Positions 7,327-13,638 of a stretch of 28,221 bases of DNA are shown here, piece after piece. The notes below the pieces were generated by a model. That model made no database searches and was not told where the DNA came from. It was given only the letters and a program-made list of their open reading frames with translations. The position numbers were made by a program, and so were the translations under genes. The stretch is from Bacteroidota bacterium (GTDB taxonomy: Bacteria; Bacteroidota; Bacteroidia; Bacteroidales; GCA-2748055). How positions within the stretch are numbered: position 1 is the stretch's first letter; every line of letters begins with the position of its first letter. Where the stretch lies: positions 1-28,221 of the forward strand of contig JAAEOI010000261.1 of the NCBI GenBank assembly GCA_024244665.1, in the 5' to 3' direction.

Positions 7327-8106
7327 ATGAAGAAAGCGATTAAATTATTCGTGCTTGTAGCAGGCCTGGCAACAGTTTTCGCCGGATGTTCTGACATGAA
7401 TACAGAGGGTCAGGCAGATGTTCAGTTTCGGCTGACCGATATGCCCGGAGAGTACCAGCAGGTTAACATTGAGGTGCTGGCAGTTGAGGTGAAGGTGAAC
7501 GATACCCTCATCGAGATGACCACAAACCAGGGGATATTTAATCTGCTGGAATTTGTGAATGGGAAAGATACCCTGTTGGCCGATGATCTGTTGCCTGCCG
7601 GTTTTATAAGCCAGATCAGGTTGGTACTGGGGGAGGACAACACCGTGATGATCGATAGCATGCTCCATGACCTGAAAACTCCCAGCGCACAGCAATCGGG
7701 ACTGAAACTTCAGGTTCATGAAGAGTTCATTGCCGGAGAAAGCTACTCCTATATTATCGATTTTGTAGTTGAGAAATCAATTGTGAATACCGGGAACGGA
7801 AAGTATATCCTGAAGCCGGTCCTTCGGGTATTTACTGAAGCGGTCACCGGATCGATCCAGGGGGTTGTGAGTCCGGTCAGAGCAAGGCCACTGGTTATGG
7901 CCCTGATTGATGATGATACAGTGAGTACTTATGCCGATACCATTTCCGGTGCATTTATGATCAGAGGACTGGCTGAGGGTAGCTATGATGTGGAATTCTC
8001 CCCGGTAGAGGGTTTTCGTGACACCCTGATATCCGGTTTAAGCGTGAGCTCAGGACAGACTACGGAAATGATGCCTGTATTTATTCATCAGGTGGATTCG
8101 CAATGA
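7327..8106 (+). CDS. DUF4382 domain lipoprotein
   Basis: The 259-residue protein starts with a lipoprotein signal: basic MKK, a hydrophobic core and the lipobox VFAGC with Cys21. Residues about 30-170 match the DUF4382 domain, recognisable from the start ADVQFRLTDMPGEYQQVNIE, the repeated V-E-V pattern and the LLEFVNG...LLADDLLPAG segment. Residues about 172-255 form a small beta-sandwich of the carboxypeptidase-regulatory type (GSIQGVVSP..., then GAFMIRGLAEGSYDVEF). DUF4382 lipoproteins are surface or periplasmic proteins of unknown function in Bacteroidota. The divergent ECF sigma operon and the ECF-like promoter suggest envelope-stress or surface regulation. Its last 26 bases overlap the 3' end of cvfB on the opposite strand. 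Confidence 0.9.
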   Translation: MKKAIKLFVLVAGLATVFAGCSDMNTEGQADVQFRLTDMPGEYQQVNIEVLAVEVKVNDTLIEMTTNQGIFNLLEFVNGKDTLLADDLLPAGFISQIRLVLGEDNTVMIDSMLHDLKTPSAQQSGLKLQVHEEFIAGESYSYIIDFVVEKSIVNTGNGKYILKPVLRVFTEAVTGSIQGVVSPVRARPLVMALIDDDTVSTYADTISGAFMIRGLAEGSYDVEFSPVEGFRDTLISGLSVSSGQTTEMMPVFIHQVDSQ

Positions 8107-8932
8107 GTTTGATCCCTTCTGCTTCCAGGGAGATGATTTTTTCTTTGTAGAGAGCCCCGATTGATTTCTTAAAGGCCTTTTTACTGATCCCGAATAGGGC
8201 GTAGATATCTTCCGGGCTGCTCTTATCTGTAAAGGGGAGGAACCCGCCGGCCTTTGTCAGTATTTTAAGGATCCGTTCGCTGTTGGCATCCTTTGTTTTC
8301 ATGTAGCCTGCGGCCTGTATGGCCACATCAATTTTCCCGTCTTCCCTGACTTTCTTTACAAAACCGGGGACTTTATCTCCGATCCGGAGGCTTGTGAAAA
8401 TTTCATTTTCAAAGATCAGGCCTTTGTGGATGTTGTTGATGATTACGCTGTAACCGAGATCGGTTTTTTGCCAGATCAGCAGGGAGACCTCATCTCCTTC
8501 CTTTACTGAGATCACATCGTTCTGAAGGAACCTTTCGATGCGGTTGCTGGCGTACAGCCGGTCTGTTTTCCGGTCCAGATCCAGGTAAACAATGTACCAC
8601 CTTCCTTCCACCAGCTTTAGCTTCTGCTCCCTGAATGGAACCATCAGGTCCTTGTCAAGTCCCCAATCCATGAAGGCTCCCACTGCGGAGACGGCATTTA
8701 CCTGCAGAAGGGCAAATTCATAGATGAAGATTTTCGGAGTTGTAGTGACTGCCACCTTTCTCCCCTCGGAGTCCTTAGAGACAAAAACCTCCACTTCGCC
8801 TTCGGGTTTCATCTCCTCAGTACAATACTTGTTGGGCAACAGCACCTCCTCACCCGATTCGTCGCCCAGGTAGAGGCCAAAACTGGCCCGTTTGATGATT
8901 TTTAATGTCGATGTCCTTCCCTGTTCTATCAT
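8081..8932 (-). CDS. cvfB: CvfB-type S1 RNA-binding protein
   Basis: This 283-residue protein matches the CvfB/YitL family. It has an N-terminal S1-like barrel (about residues 5-65, with FGLYLGDESGEEVLLPNKY), a second S1-like region (70-140, AVGAFMDWGLDKDLMVPF), a third S1 domain (about 150-215, GDKVPGFVKKVREDGKIDV) and a C-terminal winged helix (about 220-283, LPFTDKSSPEDIYALFGISK). In Staphylococcus aureus CvfB affects virulence gene expression and binds RNA; in Bacteroidota its role is not defined beyond RNA binding. The start ATG is at the expected family position. The gene converges on the DUF4382 gene with a 26-base overlap. It is transcribed as a single gene, back to back with the reductase gene. 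Confidence 0.92.
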   Translation of the reverse strand: MIEQGRTSTLKIIKRASFGLYLGDESGEEVLLPNKYCTEEMKPEGEVEVFVSKDSEGRKVAVTTTPKIFIYEFALLQVNAVSAVGAFMDWGLDKDLMVPFREQKLKLVEGRWYIVYLDLDRKTDRLYASNRIERFLQNDVISVKEGDEVSLLIWQKTDLGYSVIINNIHKGLIFENEIFTSLRIGDKVPGFVKKVREDGKIDVAIQAAGYMKTKDANSERILKILTKAGGFLPFTDKSSPEDIYALFGISKKAFKKSIGALYKEKIISLEAEGIKLIANPPDE

Positions 8933-8972
8933 GGCATAAAGAATATTCTACAAGATAGTTATCCTGTGATTT

Positions 8973-9003
8973 TTGCAATGCTCCAAAAACATTAATAAAT
9001 TTC
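8973..9003 (+). promoter_or_regulatory. Promoter of the aldo/keto reductase gene
   Basis: TTG at 8973-8975 and TAAATTTC at 8996-9003 are separated by 20 bases, close to the Bacteroidota consensus (TTG, TAnnTTTG). Transcription would start near 9009, which supports the ATG at 9052 and argues against the upstream ATG at 9007. Confidence 0.45.
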
Positions 9004-9051
9004 TCTTTGTTATGCAGCAAGAAGATCAAGTTCATATTAAATTTATCGCTT

Positions 9052-9915
9052 ATGAAACGCAGACAATTTGTAAAAGCAAGCCTGGCTGCCGCCCCACTGC
9101 TTTCAGCTTTTCCCTATGAATTGCTGGCTGCCGGAAATAAGTTATATCCCCATGACCAGGTAAAACTGGGCAATACCGGTATTGAAATGTCAAGGTTGGC
9201 CATGGGGACAGGCACTCATGGATTTGGGGGAAGTTCCAACCAGACCCGTCAATTGGGGATCAAGGGCGTTTCTGACATGCTCAGGGCGGCATTTGATTCG
9301 GGTATAAATTTCTGGGAGACAGCGGACCAGTATGGTTCTCATCCTCATGTGAGGGAGGCTATGAAAAAGACACGACGAGAGGATGTTGTCATTTTAACCA
9401 AAACAAATTCTTCCTCTTATGAAGATGTAAAAAGCGATCTTGATCGCTTCAGGAGGGAGCTGGGTACCGATTACCTGGATGTGGTACTCTTACATGCAGT
9501 GACCAATCCGAATTGGAATAATAAGATGAAGGGGGCTATGGAGGCACTGGGTGAGGCCAAGGAGGCAGGATTGATCAGGGCCCATGGGATCTCCTGTCAT
9601 TCCCTGGGGGCGCTGGAGACTGCTGCCGATGAACCATGGGTGGATGTGGATCTGGCCCGTTTTAATCCGGGAGGGGCCAGGATGGATGCGGATGTGGACA
9701 CAGTTCAAAAGGTTTTGAAGCGTATGAAGCAGAACGGGAAGGCAATTATCCAGATGAAGGTATATGGTGCAGGAGAGTTGATTCATAAGAAAGACGAATG
9801 CCTGCAGTTTCATTCGGGTTCAGATTTCATCGATGCCTTTACGATGGGCTTCGAGAGCATTGAACAATTGAAGGATATTCAAAAACGTTTTCCCGAGGCC
9901 AGTGTCCGGGGGTAG
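9052..9915 (+). CDS. Tat-exported aldo/keto reductase
   Basis: From the ATG at 9052 the protein has 287 residues and opens with a twin-arginine signal: MKRRQFVKAS, then a hydrophobic segment ending LLAAG. An upstream in-frame ATG at 9007 exists but would bury the signal 15 residues in. The body is an NADPH-dependent aldo/keto reductase TIM barrel: VKLGNTGIEMSRLAMGTG near 37-54, Tyr94 in ETADQYG, Lys117 in ILTKTN and His148 in VVLLHA. In most family members the position of Glu89 is the catalytic Asp, so this one has Asp to Glu. The C-terminal region lacks a ferredoxin-type extension. Substrate unknown; a folded, cofactor-loaded protein exported by Tat to the periplasm is expected. Next on the same strand is a 55-residue membrane protein. 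Confidence 0.9.
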   Translation: MKRRQFVKASLAAAPLLSAFPYELLAAGNKLYPHDQVKLGNTGIEMSRLAMGTGTHGFGGSSNQTRQLGIKGVSDMLRAAFDSGINFWETADQYGSHPHVREAMKKTRREDVVILTKTNSSSYEDVKSDLDRFRRELGTDYLDVVLLHAVTNPNWNNKMKGAMEALGEAKEAGLIRAHGISCHSLGALETAADEPWVDVDLARFNPGGARMDADVDTVQKVLKRMKQNGKAIIQMKVYGAGELIHKKDECLQFHSGSDFIDAFTMGFESIEQLKDIQKRFPEASVRG

Positions 9916-9974
9916 CTAAACTAAATATGTATATATGATGGAAAGTGTAAAGATTTCCACAGCTCTGATTTTTT

Positions 9975-10142
9975 ATGAACCTGAGGAAAAGGCTTGAGCT
10001 GACCCGTACCATGCAGCTGGTTGCTGAAATCATTTTTGGGATTGCCCTGCTTATTCTGATTGTCTCCCTTGCCTTTTCAGTGAGGGAGATCCAAATCTCA
10101 GTCAAAGCCCTTGATCTTCATTTGAGTGATATGGAATTATAG
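9975..10142 (+). CDS. Single-helix small membrane protein (55 residues)
   Basis: A 55-codon frame begins at ATG 9975 and ends with TAG at 10140-10142. The N-terminus is basic (MNLRKRLELTRT), followed by one strong membrane helix at about residues 18-36 (LVAEIIFGIALLILIVSLAF region) and an amphipathic tail rich in charged residues. It lies 59 bases after the reductase gene on the same strand. No family is recognised. The well-formed positive-inside layout argues that it is real. It converges on another small membrane protein gene 12 bases away. Confidence 0.45.
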   Translation: MNLRKRLELTRTMQLVAEIIFGIALLILIVSLAFSVREIQISVKALDLHLSDMEL

Positions 10143-10154
10143 GGGGCCAGTTTG

Positions 10155-10337
10155 CTATGCGCCCAGTGATTTAAGGGCCTCAAATACCAGGAATGCTGGC
10201 CATACCAGGGCCTTTAGTAGACCCAGTACACCCATCCAGAAACCGGATGCAATCGTGATATAATAGATAGCGGCACCAATGATACCAACACCATAAACTG
10301 CATTGTTCTGTGCATTACAGGAAACATCTTTTTTCAT
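10155..10337 (-). CDS. Small two-helix membrane protein (60 residues)
   Basis: The 60-residue frame starts with ATG at 10337 (MKKDVSCNAQ...) and contains two hydrophobic segments, about 13-31 (VYGVGIIGAAIYYITIASG) and 35-52. The sequence is rich in Gly, Ala and aromatic residues, as in short conserved membrane proteins of Bacteroidota, but I cannot name a family. It diverges from the N-hydrolase gene across 55 bases, so the two share a promoter region. Codon use and composition look like coding sequence. Confidence 0.65.
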   Translation of the reverse strand: MKKDVSCNAQNNAVYGVGIIGAAIYYITIASGFWMGVLGLLKALVWPAFLVFEALKSLGA

Positions 10338-10392
10338 GATTAAAGTTTTTCAGGTTTAGACATTGTGTCACTAATTTACATAATTTAGAAAC

Positions 10393-10842
10393 ATGCGTGC
10401 AAAAAGAATTAAATTTTACTTCTGTGGATCGATCCGGGGAGGCAGGCAGTTGGCCTCAGATTATCAGAGAATCATTGAGAAGCTGAAGCAATACGGGGAG
10501 GTGCTGACCGAACACCTGGGAAGTGACCAGGAGATTGAGACAAAGGAGAGGATCATGAACGATGATCAGATTCACGATCGGGACATGGACTGGGTCAGGG
10601 AATCGGACCTGGTGGTGGCCGAGGTAACTATTCCCAGCCTTGGCGTAGGGTACGAGATAGGCAGAGCCATTGAGCTCGGTAAACCTGTCCTTTGCCTGTT
10701 CAGATCAAACGCAGGGTTTTACCTGTCGGCCATGATCGCAGGCAGCGATGGAGTTACGGTGGTTCATTATGAGAACATCGAAGAATTACAGGGGCCTGTC
10801 AAAGGATTTATTTCTGAGCATGCTCCTCGTCGTACTTCCTGA
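10393..10842 (+). CDS. DNPH1-like 2'-deoxynucleoside 5'-phosphate N-hydrolase
   Basis: The 149-residue protein closely resembles mammalian DNPH1 (Rcl), a member of the nucleoside 2-deoxyribosyltransferase fold that cleaves the glycosidic bond of deoxynucleoside monophosphates, with 5-hydroxymethyl-dUMP the best known human substrate. Matching blocks are FYFCGSIRGGR (8-18), VLTEHLG (37-43), HDRDMDWVRESDLVVAEVT (61-79), PSLGVGYEIGRA (81-92) and LCLFR...LSAMI (100-115). Glu88 in GVGYEIGRA matches the catalytic Glu, and Ser112 lies in the phosphate-binding LSAMI segment. The probable role is cleaning modified deoxynucleotides from the pool. A TAATTTAG box just before the ATG suggests a very short or absent leader. 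Its last 35 bases overlap the convergent thymidylate synthase-family gene. Confidence 0.88.
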   Translation: MRAKRIKFYFCGSIRGGRQLASDYQRIIEKLKQYGEVLTEHLGSDQEIETKERIMNDDQIHDRDMDWVRESDLVVAEVTIPSLGVGYEIGRAIELGKPVLCLFRSNAGFYLSAMIAGSDGVTVVHYENIEELQGPVKGFISEHAPRRTS

Positions 10843-11713
10843 TCTTCATGAGGGCGGATTGTTCGGCCTGGTCATACATCTCCCGGATGAAATCATCCCC
10901 GAAATTGAAGGTTCTCTCCTCCAAGGTCATGGTACCGATCCGATCAAAGAGCATTGCTTTAGCCTGGGCGATATCTTTCCCATAGATGTGATATGAATCG
11001 GCCTGCCAGTTCATTCGGCCCAGCCTAACTATTTTCCCGCTTCTTCGGGCAATTTCATCGGCGATCACCTCCCTGTTAAACCGGATAAAACCAAACATAT
11101 TCATGAAGCTTGCTCCCCAGGCATCGTTGCTGCGAAAACGGATGTTGCAGTTCAGCCACTGAACACCCTCCTCCTCCTCCTGGATTCGGTACCAGAGCGA
11201 CTGGAGGCAGGGAGGATCATATACCGTCAGATCGTGATTGGGCATCCAGGTGATCATCTGGGCCTGCCTGGTATAGGGTTGCCCAACCAGTTTTTGGATC
11301 ACGTTTTCAATCTGATCCACCTTGAATCCCATATCTTTCCGAATGGACTCCCCGTTTTCAACAATTCTCTCCTTCCACGATCCATACTGTTGAAGACGGC
11401 CATGATAGGTGTACTCCCAACGCGTGTCGTCCGGGTCATTCATGTTTTTAACCCAGTGATCCTTGAATCCCATCAGCTCCATCACGTACTCTTTTAATTC
11501 GTCGATCCCGCCCGGGAAAGCCTGGTGGATCATAGGATCGCTTTCGGGATTGAGAACTGTGGCATTCAGAGTACAGTCCAGGCTGAGGGGATCGCCCGGT
11601 TTATCATACTGGGTTTTAAAACGTGTTCCCTCATTGTAAAGTCTTACAAGTGCTGCTTCATATGTTTCGGCAAGGGATTCGCCCGAGACACAAAGTACCG
11701 GTATGTTATTCAT
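10808..11713 (-). CDS. Thymidylate synthase / dCMP hydroxymethylase family enzyme
   Basis: From the ATG at 11713 the protein has 301 residues (MNNIPVLCVSGESL...); the frame is open for 37 more codons upstream, but family members start here. It belongs to the thymidylate synthase superfamily in a branch different from standard ThyA. The nucleophile is Cys169 in YDPPCLQSLWYRI. Arg194, Ser195 and Asp197 in RFRSNDAWG contact the phosphate, Asn205 in SFMNMFGF lies near the base-selecting position, and ADSYHIYGKD at 238-247 is the D-x-H-x-Y motif. An N-terminal block YDKPGDPLS...HQAFPGG is characteristic of this branch. The likely reaction is methylation (or hydroxymethylation) of a deoxypyrimidine monophosphate with methylenetetrahydrofolate; which one cannot be settled by eye. 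The 3' end overlaps the convergent N-hydrolase gene. Confidence 0.85.
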   Translation of the reverse strand: MNNIPVLCVSGESLAETYEAALVRLYNEGTRFKTQYDKPGDPLSLDCTLNATVLNPESDPMIHQAFPGGIDELKEYVMELMGFKDHWVKNMNDPDDTRWEYTYHGRLQQYGSWKERIVENGESIRKDMGFKVDQIENVIQKLVGQPYTRQAQMITWMPNHDLTVYDPPCLQSLWYRIQEEEEGVQWLNCNIRFRSNDAWGASFMNMFGFIRFNREVIADEIARRSGKIVRLGRMNWQADSYHIYGKDIAQAKAMLFDRIGTMTLEERTFNFGDDFIREMYDQAEQSALMKIRKYDEEHAQK

Positions 11714-11773
11714 TTGTATATGTTTTTTTAAAGATATGGAACCGGCAGGTGAATGACCAGCATTGTTTAAAGA

Positions 11774-11805
11774 TTGTTTGAAAGTGTTACATATCCCTAT
11801 ATTTA
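11774..11805 (+). promoter_or_regulatory. Promoter of the propeller protein gene
   Basis: TTG at 11774-11776 and TATATTTA at 11798-11805 are 21 bases apart, near the Bacteroidota consensus. Transcription would start around 11811, 13 bases before the ATG at 11824. The 110-bp region also has to drive the divergent thymidylate synthase-family gene, for which only a TATCTTTA box is visible. Confidence 0.4.
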
Positions 11806-11823
11806 TGCAAAACTTCAACAACA

Positions 11824-12843
11824 ATGTTGACCAGGCAAACGATTCTTCAGATCAACTCTGTCTATACAGCCAATGCATTTGTATCCGGATCACGAACCCT
11901 GGTGGGAGCAGGTTCCGAAACAGAACCAATGGTTCAACTCTACGACCTGGCCTCAGGAACAGTTGAAACTCTTGAACAGTGCCCTGGAGGGATGATGAGC
12001 CTGATTCCTGTGCCTGGCAGGCCGCAGAACCTGGTTTCTGTCATGGGTCTCTTCCCTCCGTTTATCGGGAAAGAGGCAGCACTTTTTCTGCATCAAAAGG
12101 AGGGTGGTGTGTGGAAGAGTCTGAGGGCAATGGACCTGCCTTTTGCCCATCGCTGCGAATTCCTTCCACACCCGGAAAGAACCATTTTAATTGCGGCTTC
12201 GGTCAGTTCATTCAAGGAAAATCCATCTGATTGGTCGAGGCCAGGGGAGCTGTATGCCATTTCACTGGAGGGAGATCTAAGCAATAGGTGGGCCCCTGAG
12301 CTAATTGACCGGTCCATTACCAGGAACCATGGCATGGGAAGGTATTGGATTGATGGCATTGAACACTTATGTGTATCGGGTGATGGAGGAGTATTCTCAA
12401 TTGAACTTTCTCCGGATGGATCATTGAAACTGGATCCCCTATTCAAAAAGGAGGTAAGTGAGATGACCTTCATTGATCTTGATGGTGACGGACAGTCTGA
12501 GCTGGTTACCATAGAACCCTTTCACGGCAATGTTCTGAACATATACAAGCGGGTCGAGGGAGCGTGGAAATTGAAATTCAGCGGTCCGCTTTCGTTTGGC
12601 CACGGACTCAGCAGCGGGATGTTCAATGGCTCACCAGTGGTGATAGTGGGCAACAGACGCGATTCTCAAATACTTGAAATGGTTACTGTAAATAATCTGG
12701 ATAAAGGTTCTGTAAATCGGGTAGTTATTGAAGAGGAAGCGGGTCCTACGCAGACCCAGGTTTTTTCCTTCGGGAACCGTGATTATATTCTGAGTGCCAA
12801 TCAGCGGAAAAATGAAGTAGCCCTCTACAGTGGAACTCAATAA
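11824..12843 (+). CDS. Cytosolic beta-propeller-like protein with Ca-binding loop
   Basis: The 339-residue protein has no signal peptide or membrane helix. It is built of short repeated beta-strand units, with polar turns and hydrophobic strands every 40-60 residues, as in beta-propellers. Residues about 213-231 contain FIDLDGDGQSELVTIEP, the D-x-D-x-D-G loop of FG-GAP/VCBS-type repeats, which binds calcium. Other units include GELYAISLEGDL, DGGVFSIELSPDGSL and RDYILSANQRKNEVALY at the end. I know no specific function. FG-GAP proteins are usually exported, so the absence of a signal is notable. The gene stands alone between the thymidylate synthase-family gene and a convergent coiled-coil protein gene. 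Confidence 0.75.
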   Translation: MLTRQTILQINSVYTANAFVSGSRTLVGAGSETEPMVQLYDLASGTVETLEQCPGGMMSLIPVPGRPQNLVSVMGLFPPFIGKEAALFLHQKEGGVWKSLRAMDLPFAHRCEFLPHPERTILIAASVSSFKENPSDWSRPGELYAISLEGDLSNRWAPELIDRSITRNHGMGRYWIDGIEHLCVSGDGGVFSIELSPDGSLKLDPLFKKEVSEMTFIDLDGDGQSELVTIEPFHGNVLNIYKRVEGAWKLKFSGPLSFGHGLSSGMFNGSPVVIVGNRRDSQILEMVTVNNLDKGSVNRVVIEEEAGPTQTQVFSFGNRDYILSANQRKNEVALYSGTQ

Positions 12844-12935
12844 TTGACCTTACCCTTTTCACAATAAGGCCGGCCAGTTTCTCGTGGTACCGGATCAGTC
12901 GGCCGTGGTCATCCTCTGCTTTCCCGTCGGTTTTG

Positions 12936-13553
12936 TCATGACCGTTTCATCTTCATGATCTCGCTGTGGTGGGAGACCACCAGCTTTTCATATTTTTCAC
13001 GGGAACTTTTCCGGTATTCCTCAAACTCTTCCAGGATGGCCTCCAGTTCATTTTTTGTCTGTGATGTTACAACAAAACTCCGTTTGAACATGAGAAAGAG
13101 GATTACACCCAGAATTAGAAGTCCCACCACAATGATCCACATTACTGTATTGTAGACACCTTTCTGGACCTGCATACCCAGGAAGGCAAAACTGTCCTTT
13201 GTCCGTATCGACTGGTCCCTTTCGGTCTTTGCCCTGGAGAGATCTGTATTAAGGATCTCTATCTGAAAATCACGTTCAATGAGTTCGCTGTTCAAACGGG
13301 CCACTTCCAACTTCTCCATGTTGAGAGTATCGATCACATTTTTTTTCATTTTCTGGAACACATCCTCCCGGATGGCCCTGAAGTCGTTGTAGACCCGGGT
13401 ACGCTCATTGAGATCGTTTAGCTGAGCTTCAAGGGAGGCCGAGTCGAGAACGGCTATGATCGAATTGGATTGAGCTGTGAGGGAAGGTGATATGCTGATG
13501 ATAAGGAAAGCCAGCACCATGCTGATGATGGGGGTACGACAGGATATTTTCAT
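12936..13553 (-). CDS. Secreted-type coiled-coil protein with central membrane helix
   Basis: This 205-residue protein has an N-terminal signal (hydrophobic residues 8-26, ending SLTAQ), a long heptad-rich segment at about 36-120 (LEAQLNDLNERTRVYNDF...), one membrane helix at about 136-156 (TVMWIIVVGLLILGVILF) and a second coiled-coil tail (about 165-205, rich in Glu and Lys). The layout puts the first coiled coil in the periplasm and the tail in the cytoplasm. Proteins of this shape are frequent in Bacteroidota and are sometimes mislabelled as tRNA methyltransferases; no such domain is present. It follows the FtsX-like permease gene by 85 bases on the same strand but probably has its own promoter. 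Confidence 0.75.
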   Translation of the reverse strand: MKISCRTPIISMVLAFLIISISPSLTAQSNSIIAVLDSASLEAQLNDLNERTRVYNDFRAIREDVFQKMKKNVIDTLNMEKLEVARLNSELIERDFQIEILNTDLSRAKTERDQSIRTKDSFAFLGMQVQKGVYNTVMWIIVVGLLILGVILFLMFKRSFVVTSQTKNELEAILEEFEEYRKSSREKYEKLVVSHHSEIMKMKRS

Positions 13554-13638
13554 AACGATAGTTTATAGTTCGTGGATACACTAACATAAACGAAGTTATA
13601 AAATAAATGTGATCCAGCACCGGAAATAAAAATTGATC

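Noticed and set aside
12844..12935. Possible frameshifted extension of the coiled-coil protein on the minus strand
   Set aside because: Another frame is open here for about 30 codons and looks charged and helical, but the normal stop follows a plausible end and there is no homology to support a frameshift.
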